Assembly (NCBI GenBank): GCA_034508935.3
Contig: CM067444.1
Coordinates: 75,954,367 to 76,018,366, forward strand
Direction of reading: 5' to 3'
Length of the DNA stretch: 64,000 nt
DNA from: Berghia stephanieae
Lineage: Eukaryota > Mollusca > Gastropoda > Nudibranchia > Aeolidiidae
In this document: in pieces, positions 11,418-23,223 of the stretch
Position numbering within the stretch: position 1 is the stretch's first letter
Layout: each line of letters begins with the position of its first letter
The notes under the pieces: model-generated
What the model saw: only the letters and a program-made list of their open reading frames with translations
Databases searched by the model: none
Told to the model about the DNA's origin: nothing
Position numbers and translations under genes: made by a program

Positions 11418-12037
11418 GATATGGACGAAGGGTACAAAATATCCAAATAGACTGAATCCATTGCCCAGGGCCCAGATGACGTATCCTTTATTTTTCCAAA
11501 TCCGAACATTCAAGAACTTCTTTGTAAAAGACATGCAGTCATGACACCGTGTCTGTATCACCTCCATCGACATGGTAGACAACGCTGCCTGTGACATGCC
11601 AGTATTCTCCCTTAAAAATACCGGTTTCCACGTCCAAGCGTTGACCACAAGCAATAGACACAACCCCGACAGCACGATAAGTGTGTACCGAAGCCCAATA
11701 GACGACAGCAGCTCGGGTAGTCCCAGGGCAAGCGCCATCGTAAACACGGAAGACCCAAACGTGACCAACCCATTGACTAAACCCATGTGTCTCTTGAAGT
11801 AGTGTCCGAGGATGACGAGAGAGGGGGCGTAGGCGAATGCAAATCCTAATCCGAGAATGATGCCGTAGGTGAGATAGAGAAGCATGAGCTCTTCCACGAA
11901 GGCGGAAGAGATCATGCCGATGAAAGCCAAGACGCCTCCAATCATGCCAGTGGTTCGGATGCCCACCTGGTCACTGATGATGCTGGAGATCATACACATG
12001 AGGAATGTGACACCAGTAGCCACAGAGCCAACCCATG
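11418..12037 (-). CDS. SLC16-like transporter, coding exon 2
   Basis: The acceptor is TTTAAATCTAG before CATGGGTTGG and the donor is GTGAGTTATTC after a complete Ile codon. It encodes helices 2 to about 7, including the GHYFKRHMGLVNG loop and the long intracellular loop rich in Met, Thr and Lys. Confidence 0.85.
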
Positions 12038-12850
12038 CTAGATTTAAGGGAGAAATAAGGAGGGAGAGGGGCGAGGACAAAAACTGATTTTAAAGAACGG
12101 GAAGATGGCTGCATTTTACTGGATGGTATTGTTTTCTAACGATCACCAGAGCGATTGACAAAGGGTTTGGCCAATCAAAAAGGAGATTACAATTGGATAA
12201 CATTTTAAACAGTATTTGTTGGAAATACGATTGGTGGGTATGGGGCGGCCAAACTTCCTCGTCAACGGCTCTGGTGATATCGATTGGGTCTTTTCATTAT
12301 TACTCTTCAGGAAATAGATTGATTGAATGTGAGTCTACAAAACGGCGAAATAATATCACCGGGATGGTGGTGATGGACATAACTAATAAAGCGGTTAATA
12401 ATGATGATGATGAGTCATTGCATGAGGATGTTTAACAAATAGAAAAAGATGACAAGTACATACCTACAGCCTCCTCCTCTTACTGCACTCGCTTCAAACG
12501 CAAATTTTTCTGACCCCCATTGTCCACCCAGCAGTGATTGGGTATCTGGTTCTGTTAGATATGGCAGAAAGTATTTTTGCCATAGGCTAGCATCCTACCT
12601 AAAATATATAATGCCCGTTTCACGTCATAGAGACCGGGATAAACTCCGACTTCTTGGGTATCATGACTATGGATGACTACTTTTGATCTCCATTTAATGA
12701 TTTTCTTCTTGAAAAAGAAGGTAAAGCACACGACAGATGATGAAACCATTACCACATTCATCAAATCGATCACTTCGTCCATCTGTACTGCTGTCACTAC
12801 GACCGCTGCTATTATTACTACGACTACTGCTACTACTACTACTACTACTG

Positions 12851-12884
<34 letters not shown>

Positions 12885-12910
12885 ATACTACTACATATTA
12901 CACAACTCTA

Positions 12911-12961
<51 letters not shown>

Positions 12962-13392
12962 ATATTGCTACCTCTTCTTCTTCATATTCTACAACCACAC
13001 ACACACACACACACACACAGACACACACACACACACACAACAAACACACATACATTATCACTGCAAGATAAATCAATACTGCACAATAAAAATGAATTCT
13101 CACCTGTTTTAAAAGAGATGTTGTCATCCCCCTTGGCGTAGTGATCTCTCATGGCCACGTAAAGAATCCCAAATGTGTTGATAATACCGAACACTGTCCC
13201 GTTGGTGCACATGGAGGTGAAGCATACAACCCAACCCCATCCGCCATCCGGCTGTAAAGGGGCCCCTGTGTTGAGGTCAAACTGGGACATGGCCCCACGG
13301 GCCCTTCCGCTGTCTCTGGGCGTTCCTCCATTGGCTTGTAAAGGAACACGGAGAGTATTCTTAGAATCCTCCTTGTCGACAGATGCGCTCAT
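11418..13392 (-). CDS. SLC16 transporter, MCT8/MCT10-like, N-terminal half (two exons)
   Basis: Membrane carrier of the monocarboxylate transporter family (major facilitator fold). Joined exons 13392-13104 and 12037-11418 give 303 residues. Residues 49-54 are DGGWGW, the family signature at the first membrane helix. The segment YFKRHMGLVNG matches the second family signature near helix 5. TYGIILGLGFAFAYAPSLVI and the late YFVPFVHI resemble the aromatic amino acid/thyroid hormone carriers (MCT10, MCT8) more than the lactate carriers. The ATG at 13392 is chosen because it has a strong GCCATGA context and begins a normal cytoplasmic N-terminus. The splice restores FKTAWVGSVATG, as expected for the family. 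The second half, with helices 7-12, is not in the window, so substrate is inferred from resemblance only. Confidence 0.85.
12485..12787 (+). repeat. truncated SINE A plus flank; duplicate of 15678-15989
   Basis: 12485-12680 is the 3' part of a tRNA-Val-like SINE and 12681-12787 is non-SINE flank. The whole stretch is nearly identical to 15678-15989 (a few substitutions, a one-base difference and a 9-bp insertion in the other copy). It lies in the transporter's first intron. Confidence 0.85.
12815..13040. repeat. (ACT)n and (AC)n microsatellites
   Basis: ACT-type triplets run to about 12961 with a short interruption, and AC repeats occupy about 12995-13040. Poly-Thr, poly-Leu and poly-Ser reading frames here are artefacts. 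Confidence 0.95.
13104..13392 (-). CDS. SLC16-like transporter, coding exon 1
   Basis: Carries a 48-residue cytoplasmic N-terminus and the first membrane helix with DGGWGW. It ends ACAG with donor GTGAGAATTC, leaving one base of a split Ala codon (GCA). An upstream non-coding exon may exist but was not identified. Confidence 0.85.
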
Positions 13393-15250
13393 GGCGGAAC
13401 CTCTTTGGGATGAGTTCAAGAAATTTAAAGGATTTGTCCGCGAATAATTTTTAAGATAAACTGAAATAGTATTTTAACAATAGTATCATAAATTGACTGA
13501 TTCCTTAACTTTAGAAACTAAAACCAAAATCAGCTCTTATTTTCTTTTGTTGAAGAATGTAATTAATTTCAATTTCAAAATAATAAAAACTATAATAATA
13601 ATAATGCCCGTCTTAGAGTGTTCTTCATGATCGTTGGAGAGGCTTTTCTTGTAGCAATTGTTTTCGCTGTGTGGCGGTGATGAGTGTGATTGTTGTGGTT
13701 AAATTACGACTTGAACCAATAGAAAATGAACGAGTAGCGTTAAAACCCAAGTCGGCACATCTGTCTTGTAAATTTGTTATTGTCTTCACGCTGATCCAGT
13801 CTGCTGGCGTTGTTAATCCGATTTCTTGGTCTGCCTTGACCTGCAATGACAGTAGATAACACACAATCGATTGACACACATGCGTCAGACTGAAGGCAGC
13901 AATAAGAAAATAATCTACAATCAAATTCTCCATGATTTAGAGTTAATGAGTCTGTGGCCGTTCCACGAAAGAGAAAAAGGAAGACGCTCAGATTTTATTT
14001 TCGGAGCAAATAATATAATAATAGTCTAGTTGCTCTTTTATTGACGTGCCATGTGTTGATAATATGCGACTATGATAAAACAGAAATAATGATATAGAAG
14101 TAATGAAGTTGACGTCAATCTGTCCTTTGAGACCGCCACTAGTTGGGTGGTTAGTTCTCCCTAAATTCTATAAATCTAACTATAAACGTTTGAGTTTAAA
14201 TATGAATAATGTGATAGTAAGATTGATTTAGCTGGTGAATATTTCACTTAAAACGCATATCATCAATAAACGATCACAATGTATAACAGTTCCCTCGTAA
14301 AATCTAATAGAATTAAAATGTAATTAAAAATTATAATTCGTTTTTAGCACTTAAAAAAGAAAAGAAGAAGAAATAATGAAGAAAGAAAATAAATGGAATG
14401 AGACGAAAAGCGCCTCCATCTGACGAAGCCAGTGGACATGACTTTGACATTAAAATCAATACATGACACTTTTCACTGTTGCCAAATACAACTTTTCCCC
14501 ACAATGTTTGCGGATAAATAAAGACAAGTAGGAACAGGCGGTCATCTATTATAAATTATTAAACTACTGTAGTGTATTTTCGGTTGTGCCGGTAATGCTG
14601 TGCTCGGTGACAAAATTTAACATTGGCTCCACGGAACAATATTGATCTCCAACCATATTTTTTAAAAAGAATAGATTAGAAAGATTATCATTACTTGATA
14701 GTATCAAGATAGATTTAAAACTAGTCACCTTTTTGTTTGTTTGTTGTTGTTGTTGTTGCGGATGAGATTATTATTATTACTCAATAGTATTACGACAGAT
14801 TTAAAATTACGTCATCAATTTTGTTGTCGATCTGCTAGAATTGCGTAGAATAAATTTAATCGTAATGAAAGTCATACGTTAAAAAGGACGGAGTATTACG
14901 ACCTAGCAGATTTCTTTCGTATTAATGCGCGTAAACAGATCATAGAACTAGCTTGAAATAAAAATTTAAAAAAAAAGGTTTGCAATTTACTCGTATACCA
15001 ATCTGTAAAAAAACAGTTTATAATTTTTAGATTTGCCAGTAATTATGTGCTCGTGCTCGATGATAAACAAATTTACATTGGCTGTTCGGAACAAAGTTGA
15101 TCCCCAACCCAGTTTTTTGTTTTTTTTTTTTTTTGTGTTTTTTAAAAATATATAACAGATGGTCTGCGGTTTAACTCAAATACTTGCCAATCTGGCTGTC
15201 ACAAAAATGGCAAAATATGGCATAATTAATGCCATGCTACCCTTTGGATA
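13393..15250. other. transporter 5' flank; unrecognised ORF
   Basis: Probably contains the transporter promoter or 5' untranslated exon. A minus-strand open frame at 13933-13625 (102 codons) starts with a hydrophobic stretch, but it contains an acceptor-like TCTACTGTCATTGCAG and matches no family I know. It may be part of a 5' untranslated exon rather than a protein. Nothing else is recognised to 15250. Confidence 0.35.
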
Positions 15251-15254
15251 GGAC

Positions 15255-15400
15255 TGTTTGTTTTGTTTTGTATTTTGTGTTTTTGTTTTTTGTTTATGTG
15301 TTATTTTATTTTTATTTGTTTGTTGTTTTTTTTTTTGTTTTTTTTTTTGGTTTTTTTTTGGGGGGGGGGGGGGTGTAGGGGTGGGTTTTTTTTTCTTTTC
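15255..15400. repeat. T-rich (TTTTG)n tract ending in poly(G)
   Basis: T and TTTTG units are followed by a 14-bp G run at 15360-15373. Confidence 0.9.
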
Positions 15401-15651
15401 TTTCTTGCCGAAGTACTTTTCATCTTGGAACCAAATTACCCAACAACCCAGGTGGTTAGAGGGATCAGAAATACCCCCGACGCAATGTATATATTCGGAC
15501 CAGGTCTGACTAGTCTGCGTGTGGGTGATCTAACGATTGTGATGCCGCAACCCCTTAACCCGACTCCTAGGACCAAAGTGAATCAGAAAACTTTTAGTTG
15601 AACAACCTTTCAAACTATGAATATTTTAGGGATACGCATCTTCATTTAATG

Positions 15652-15872
15652 AGGGCCCCGATAGCTCAGTTGTTAGAGCACTCGCTTCAAACGCAAATTT
15701 TTCTGACCCCCATGTCCACCCAGCAGTGATTGGGTAGCTGGTTCTGTTAGATATGGCAGAAAGTATTTTTGCCATAGGCTAGCATCCTACCTAAAATATA
15801 TAATGCCCGTTTCACGTCATAGAGACCGGGATAAACTCCGACTTCTTGGGTATCATGACTATGGATGACTAC
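15652..15872 (+). mobile_element. tRNA-Val-like SINE (family A), copy 4
   Basis: Opens GGGCCCCGATAGCTCAGTTG and GAGCACTCGCTTCA, but the B-box region is deleted and the sequence jumps to TTTTTCTGACCCCCATG. The body and the terminal GATGACTAC are present. With 15873-15989 of flank it is duplicated at 12485-12787. Confidence 0.8.
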
Positions 15873-16014
15873 TTTTGATCTACATTTAATGATTTTCTTC
15901 TTGAAAAAGAAGGTAAAGCACACGACAGATGATGAAACAGCCCAAACCATTACCACATTCATCAAATCGATCACTTCGTCCCATCTGTAAGAATAATAAG
16001 TTGTATGATTCCAG

Positions 16015-16040
16015 CCCCCCCCCCCCCCCCCCCCCCCCCC
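16015..16040. repeat. poly(C) tract, 26 bp
   Basis: Pure C run shortly after the end of the duplicated segment. Confidence 0.95.
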
Positions 16041-16100
16041 AATCTCTTCCACACGTTCCTTCTCTATCGTTCCTTTTAAAAAAAAACAACATATATTATT

Positions 16101-16261
16101 AAAATTTTGGTGAGAAAATTCGTTCTACCGATAGATTAAAATGTCAAATACTCCAAACCTAGGACTTCACAGTGAAGTCCCGTGTTACGGAAGTTTTGAC
16201 AAGATTACGGTCATTTTAATCGATCGATATTTGAAGGACGATGTTTCCGGCCAAAAATTTG
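16101..16261. mobile_element. foldback MITE (family H), copy 2
   Basis: The left AAAATTTTGGTGAGAAAATT and the right GGCCAAAAATTT ends are loosely inverted. The inner TCATTTTAATCGATCGATAT matches copy 1. The central palindrome is AGGACTTCAC/GTGAAGTCC. Confidence 0.65.
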
Positions 16262-16330
16262 TAAAATGTGTTATTTTGTTGTTGTTGTTGTGGTTGTTTT
16301 TGTTTTGTTTTCTTTTTTTAATGTTTATTT

Positions 16331-16334
<4 letters not shown>

Positions 16335-16408
<74 letters not shown>

Positions 16409-16432
16409 ATTTATTTGGGGAGGGGGGGGGGG
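16335..16432. repeat. (AT)n array with nearby poly(G)
   Basis: A pure AT array runs to about 16404, and G-rich sequence follows at 16417-16432. Confidence 0.95.
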
Positions 16433-16617
16433 TGTCAGAGCACGACAGTTCTAGTCTTGGGGCTGCTATCGATTGAAACCCCGCTACCGGTGACAATCAC
16501 AACGTACATTGTGCATTTCAACAGGTAATCGATGGCTTTAACGATATCATTGGAACAAAGACATAATATAACATGAAGAACAACTATGCTATTTCTAACT
16601 ACCTCATCATCATCATT

Positions 16618-16626
16618 TTATTATTA

Positions 16627-16660
<34 letters not shown>

Positions 16661-16672
16661 GTAGTAGTAGTA

Positions 16673-16734
<62 letters not shown>

Positions 16735-16760
16735 TAGTAAATAGTAGTAGTATATCATCA
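16618..16760. repeat. (ATT)n and (TAG)n microsatellite
   Basis: ATT triplets change to TAG triplets at about 16661. Confidence 0.95.
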
Positions 16761-17130
16761 TCACCATCATCATCATTATGAAAGGTGCGGGTACGGTTAT
16801 AAAATATATATAATATTTTTGAAATACACTCTTTGCAAAATCAATTAAAGTAATTTTAAATTTCAGACAGTGAACTCGCATCGTGGTCATAATTATCTGA
16901 TCTATTATAATATATCGATTACATGCGTTTGGATAAAATACTCACTTGTTCTGTATCCAGATGAATCTTACCTACACACAAAACTAGTATGTGCAGCCGT
17001 ACTGTAACATGTATCGTGTGAAGAACTTTACTGATAACTAATCACCCACCTGGCGCTCTAAAACCAATAATAAAGCTATGTGATGTAATCCTCAATCGTT
17101 CTATTGATGGTATGGCTTCGTTAAATTACT

Positions 17131-17270
17131 CAAACATTCACCAGCCGGATACAACGTTCCAATACACAAAACGTTTATAGTCCGATTGTTACAATCTAGT
17201 TAGAACTACTTATAAAAATGTCTGGGTTAAAACAATAACAAAGAGTTGAGTAACGTCAATATCGCTCCTT
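17131..17270. mobile_element. family D-related element, copy 3 (diverged)
   Basis: Shares ACACAAAACGTTTATAG, TTAGAACTACTTATAAAAAT and AAAACAATAACAAAGAG with the other family D copies. The CRE-like site has decayed to TAACGTCA. A possible second weak copy lies at about 16960-17010 (ACACACAAAACTAGTATGTG). Confidence 0.55.
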
Positions 17271-17289
17271 CTATATCCGAAAGGGAAGC

Positions 17290-18356
17290 CGCTGCTGTTA
17301 TTAGCAATTGATAGTAATGTTTTCGTCTCGTTTATAATTGAGAGTCGACAATGTCGCTCCGCTGTTTGCCATATTTCTGAGGTTTGAGAGGGTGTTGATG
17401 AAACACTTGAATTTGTCTCAGGACTTGGGTATTGATTAAAACATGTAGGCTATGGCAGATAAGCTTGTGATGGCTAGCAGATTGTCTGGACCTAGTCTAT
17501 TCTTTAAATTAAAAAAAATAGGATTGGGGGCAAGTGTTCTACAATGTTAAATAATGCCAAGGGGCACAGAATTACTGACAAATCTAAAAATTATAAAACT
17601 ATATTTTACAGATTGATATACGAGTAAATTGCAAACCTTTCGTGAATTAAGGGTAATTTTATCACCAGTGGACTCAAACGATTATTTATAAAATCTGTAG
17701 TGCTCGGCCATCTAATGGTCTTGATGAAATGGCATAGACGTGTTGCCAGATTGATTTACGCGCACCTGCAGATTTTATTACCGGATCGATTTTGATCGTT
17801 GGCGGCTAACAAGATTCATCTCCATCGATGTTAATTTCCAAAATAGTATAATAATTAAAACTGATAAATGCTTGTTCGTAATAGCCTCTATTTCCCCGTA
17901 AATATTGCGAGTTTTCCACTAGTCTATTGAAGAAAAAAAAGTAATACAAAATTATAAATAAAAGTTGGCCCTGTCAGCAGTTTTTTAAAATAAATATCAT
18001 TGACCGCGATAAATGTGACTCGCCATCTCAAAACAGTATTATGTTGAGATGTTTTAGATGCTCAATACTGAATTTATAGACAAAAATATGAGACTTAGGT
18101 TAAGTGTATTATTAGAGAGGACAGTAGGGTATAATAATGTGATAAAATAAGAAAAACTAAAATCTCACAATGTCTTGTCATATTAAAACACTTGAAAGTA
18201 CTGCTAGAGACAGGGGGGGGGGGGGGGGGGGGGGGGGGGAGGGGGGCGGATTTAATGGGTTGAGGAGAGATTGAAATGAAAGGACTACTACATTCAGTTA
18301 GTCGCCTCTTCTTCTCAGCCCAAGGGTTGGATGGAGGGGATGTATTTTAATGTCAG
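17290..18356. other. no gene seen; poly(G) at 18213-18239
   Basis: AT-rich sequence without recognised genes, apart from a 27-bp G run. Confidence 0.5.
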
Positions 18357-18826
18357 AATGGGAGCGATCTATAGATAGTATGCGCTTGGCTAAGAAGCTC
18401 ATAACATTGCCATCCGGAAGTATAAGGGGCCAACACACAAAACTATGTGTACCCATGAACGTTTATAATCAGTTAATACAGTTCAGTGAGCATTACTCAT
18501 AAACGCGGATGGCAAAAATCAATAACAAAGACCTGTGTGACGTCATCTTCGAACTATCTATATTACCTTTCCATGTGCTTGAGGTCATTGGTCATAATGC
18601 GAAGTGTGCTCAAAGTGACCCACTTAGTGAAAAGTGTTCACAGCTTTGAAATGTCTAACATCACGATTGGTCATTTCATTCAGCTTGACACATGAGTATG
18701 TTTACAACTTGCATAAACAAAGCAGAGCGTTTACATTTGTTAAGAAACATCCAATCGTTGGACAGCAACAAATCATGTGATTGATGACTTGGTTGGACGA
18801 AAACATGAATATAGATCGCTCCCATT
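18357..18826. mobile_element. MITE family E, copy 2, with family D inserted
   Basis: The terminal inverted repeats AATGGGAGCGATCTAT and ATAGATCGCTCCCATT match copy 1 at 786-1304, in opposite orientation. A 183-bp family D element at 18373-18555 is inserted near the left end. The remaining family E sequence is shorter than in copy 1. Confidence 0.75.
18373..18555. mobile_element. family D structured element, copy 2
   Basis: Near-identical to 8961-9144. It is bounded by ATCTAT at 18367-18372 and 18556-18561, a likely 6-bp target duplication. Family E copy 1 supplies the matching uninterrupted site. It contains TGACGTCA at 18538-18545. Confidence 0.75.
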
Positions 18827-18847
18827 GACGCCTTGTTGGTTTTGTAG

Positions 18848-19095
18848 CTGACGAAGTCATAGTTGAGGAAGACCAAGAAACAGTTGAAGCAGATGTAGAA
18901 GAACTGATTGATTTGGCAGTAGAATCGAGAGGAGGGAAAGAAAACATCATTTGGAAGAAGGGGGAAAAAAAAGCCGGTGCAAATTTGGAGGCTTCTGAAA
19001 AAATAGGGATGGAACCATGGATGCAACCAGAGAATTTTGAAACTTGCTGTTTAGATATTTCTCTCTGGCTTTATAAGAGACCTTTAAAATATTAG
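18848..19095 (+). CDS. possible terminal exon, unrecognised protein
   Basis: A plausible acceptor, TTGTTGGTTTTGTAG, precedes an 82-codon open frame that ends in TAG. The first third is acidic (EVIVEEDQETVEADVEELID), the middle is Lys-rich and the end is PENFETCCLDISLWLYKRPL. The codon use and acidic run look protein-like rather than low-complexity, but I know no matching family. No upstream exon was found; the sequence just before it is the family E element. It could be a decayed gene copy. Confidence 0.3.
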
Positions 19096-21571
19096 AAAAT
19101 CTCAGGTATAAAATAAGAGTTGACAACATTGTTATTGGTGGGCACCTTGAAGAAATGGCGACTAGATTGTAGTTTGGATAGAGTGCTGCTTATCACAAGC
19201 CTTTATCATTATTTTCACTAAAAACACTTCTTCCTCATTTTGGTATCTCAATAGATTAAGATGACTCCCCATTTGTGATCCACAGTTTCAAACCTTTATG
19301 TCAAGGTGACTTAGATGCTGAGAAAATTGTAATTATATTTGAAATCATGAGACTTGGTCTAGTCTATATATCTTATTGAAGAGAATAAATTTACTTTCAT
19401 CAACTGCCAAAAGCCAAAATTGCATATTTCTAATCATTTCAACCACGAATTCACTGTATGCATCCATTTTTTTGTGACTTATTTTTAGTTTGAGGCGGTG
19501 AGTCATAACTGTCTAAAAGTCTTAAATCTGAGAATACTGCAAGACTCTTGCAGAGAGGGGCAAGAACCTGTCACCTTATCCCTAAGTTCTCTACAAGTGG
19601 ACAATTTCAAATTTAAGAACACTTGAAAGCACTGCTAGTCAAGAGAGCTCGATGAGTTTAGAAAGTCATTATTTTCTTACCGTATTGTCCTGACGAAAAC
19701 TAAATTAAGAAATCAGTAGGTGAATAAAACTACAAATTATTTCAGGATACAACAAGTGATGAAAACAATTTTGAAAATTGATTCAAATTAACACAGAAAT
19801 TTCCAATGGAATGAAAAAAGGGTTGATGCGATAAACAGATAACAATCTACACCTCTTATACCAAGGGCTAATCTACACTTGAAAACAGTTAAACTGTAAC
19901 TTTATCTTAACATAACTTATCTTGATTCTTGTTGTATCAAGTAGTCCTTTAAAAGGCACTTATTTGTCTGAATATGACATAATCATATTCTATGATATTA
20001 GATCAATTGCTCTTGAAATTTGACCGTTCAATCTATAAATGATTACGTAAGATACAGACAAGTATCTGTTTAACCATAGAAACTGATTCATAAAGTGTGA
20101 TGGAATGTAAAAATTTTCATTTCTAGAGCCATACAGCCTGTAGAGTAAAGGCTCACCCATTTTCAGTAGCACGAAACAGACATAAACAATTACTTGCAAT
20201 ATCTTAGTTAAACTTAATCTTTATATTTGTATCTCATCCTTCACTGTACTAACTGAACCAAATGCACCCAAACAATATATAACATGAGATTCATCATTGC
20301 AACTAAATGCCAAAAAGGCTCTTTTCTCTTAACCAAATAGATCAATGAAGAGTATGATCCTCTCTCGTCTGCCTTTTAACCTTGAAAGTAATGTGGTGTC
20401 GTCCACTAACTCGGATATTGGATTGACTACAAATTCATTGACAAATTAGATTCAGATCAACATCAGCAAAATGCCAAACATCATTCATTGTAATAAATTA
20501 TCTGTTATTGTCTCGACTACATAACCTATTTGACCTAGTCTTGAAGTTCCTTGTTGATAATAACTTTCACAAGCCACTATTGAGGTCATAAACACATCTT
20601 TCGCAGGACATCCCATTTAAATAGTTTTTTGTTTTGTTTTTAATTTTAAAATGTTTTTAAAATAGTTTTCGGTGGTTTTATAATTTTTTCAGGGCTTTAA
20701 AAAAAATTGAGCTAAAGGCAGTTGAAATGGTGCTAATGATTTTGTTACCTTTTCGGATTAAGAGAGCGGGTCTTAATGTTTGACGTGTAATAAAAGGGGC
20801 AAAGAAGTTCAAGGAAAAAGTGGAAAATGATCAAAATCTTCACACAACTTTATAAGACTAAAATCAAGATATAGCCCAACCAGTAATGGCAGCTGCATGT
20901 CAGATGTATGATAATCTGTTGGGTTTTTTATTCTTTCTTCGGTCGCTATATTTACAAATTGCATTTAAAAAATGGAGATTGGTCTAATGCTAACATGGAC
21001 AAGCATTTTGCTAACAAAACAAGTGTTCCTTTGAACTGTGTAAGAGTCAACTGATGATAGATTTTCAGGACAAAAGTTGCCTGGTCCAGGTCCTCTTTGA
21101 TGATAATCACAGTTTTACCTGTAGAATGCGTGTAGGAATTGTCAAATAATGTGTTTGATGGGAGCAATAGGAAAGTGAACAGAGATAGCACATCTTGCCA
21201 GAGTGCATAAAGTATTGTCTTATGAAAACAGTGAACAGTGGTGTCCTAGTGATAGATGGTTTTTGTCAAATTATGTTAGTTGATATAACTATATAAATGT
21301 GCATAAACATAGCACTTTTCCACAGATAAGTCAGTCTCAATACACTTCATGATTATTCATTTATAGTCTCAGTTGGCTGTAAGGAACACATTTCTATATT
21401 TCAGTAAGTATAGGTTGCCTCTCAGATGCCTTTTATATCATCACCCTTACAACTTTCTTGCTGCCTGTAGTTCTGAGGGGCTACTCACAATTGAGCTGGG
21501 TCAGATAATTAGTGCATGTATAGTGTAAAATACAATGGTGCGCCCATTGTTTGTACCCATTGTCACCCTCT
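19096..21571. other. AT-rich stretch, no gene recognised
   Basis: No repeat family of this window and no coding signature was recognised. Confidence 0.5.
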
Positions 21572-21579
21572 AATAAGTC

Positions 21580-21757
21580 GGTACTACCGCAAACTCAGGG
21601 ATCCAAATAATTTTGGGGTTTTGGGAGGGGGAAACTTTTTTTTTTAAAGTCTCTCCCCTCCCAAACCCCCTAGTACTTACTTTTTTTTTTTTAAAGTTCC
21701 CCCCCCCCCCTCCCAAACCCCCAAAATTATTTGGGTCCCCGAGTTTGCGGTAGTACC
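21580..21757. mobile_element. 178-bp foldback element with 8-bp target duplication
   Basis: Starts GGTACTACCGCAAACTC and ends GAGTTTGCGGTAGTACC, a perfect inversion. The inner ATCCAAATAATTTTGGGG also has its complement on the right, so arms of about 60 bp flank a short T-rich centre. Perfect direct repeats AATAAGTC flank it at 21572-21579 and 21758-21765. An 8-bp duplication fits hAT, P or Merlin-type transposases; none is encoded. Confidence 0.85.
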
Positions 21758-21765
21758 AATAAGTC

Positions 21766-22461
21766 ACTTCTATCAAAATTACTTGACTGTTACAAGACAG
21801 AACACTGGCCACAAACGCCTGAGTAACTTTCTAGATTTAAAAAAAAATGGCATTTCAATTGTGGTGGAGGTGGTTTTCTTGCTAAATATATAATTACGGT
21901 TATCATAAAGAGAAACAAGAAATGAACAACAAAAATTATTTTTAATTAGAAAACTGGGAAATGCTGGCTCCATAGTTCTGCTTTTAGACATCAGTATGAG
22001 AAAGAAATGATGCAAAACAAGGCGAAATCAGAACTTTACCACATAACTATAAACTTTTAATAATAAAAATAAGAGTTTTAACGCCTAATAAGATATTTTA
22101 AAAAATAAATAAGCCTATAGCCTACACTTAAATAAGATTCACAGTAAATCAGCGTTAACAGAAAGGGTTTACGCAACATATTATTACTGAACCATGAAAA
22201 ATAAAAGTTACATTTAAATTTGATGTTCACGATCTAAGAGGTTGCTGCTTCATCGTGGTAATGTTGTAGTGCCTACAAAAACAAAAACATTCGGAGGATA
22301 AACATTAACCAGCAGACCACGCAGGACAAAATTCACACCAATCTTCTTAACCTCTTTTGGTGTGTATATAATTTCAGTAAATAAACATAAGTCACTTAAG
22401 TGAGTCACGTGATATCTTGTTGATTGTTGTCTGAAGGAAGTTTTCACATGAGATTCGCCAG

Positions 22462-22494
<33 letters not shown>

Positions 22495-23213
22495 GTGCCT
22501 CGTCAACTTTTCGAGGGTTTTTTCTTTTTTTTATTAGACGTCTAGCTGTTGGGCTTTCTATGGCAATGATCAATCAATTACAATTTTGACGAAATTGAAA
22601 AATGAGAAGCCAAAACTAACCATGCACGTTGAGAAAATTATCTCCGAGTAAGCTCACCATGCCCTCACCATAACGGTTCATTGAACAGATGACTGTTAGT
22701 CTATGACTATGGTAAGATTATGACATAACTTATAAGTATTGACTATATTCACTGTATGACCTGACCTACCTGCTTTTCCATTCAGAATCTATTTGTCACA
22801 TTTCAATGCTTACTCCCCATGCATCATTAATTCTACGAACAACGTCTGTGCTCACTTGTTAGCCGTGTTTGTATCCATATATTATAAAAAACCCTACTGC
22901 GAGTCCTTATCAAAACATTATCCTCATCTTGTAGATTTTCGAGCCAGCGTAGGTAACTCTGGGTTCTTTCTTGTTTCGAGTTGAACTTTGACCTATTTTA
23001 TCAGCTGGCCAGGTGATTACCAGCTTGGATTTTATTTTAGTGAAAAATAAAAAATGCCAAAATTAAACGTTTTCTTAGGTATTGTGTCAGGCTTTGGTGA
23101 ATCAGTATAATGGCACTACCTTAAAATCTCCTTTTAAAAAATATATATTTTTATAACGCAGATGCAGAAGGAGAAGTGAATAGGTACAAGCCTCGGTGAT
23201 TTACTAATTTTTA
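21766..23213. other. no gene seen; poly(C) at 22462-22492
   Basis: AT-rich with a 31-bp C run. Small open frames here show no recognisable motif. Confidence 0.5.
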
Positions 23214-23223
23214 CTGGTAAAAC

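Noticed and set aside
12673-13141. Poly-Thr, poly-Leu and poly-Ser open reading frames
   Set aside because: They are translations of ACT and AC microsatellites and overlap the transporter intron.
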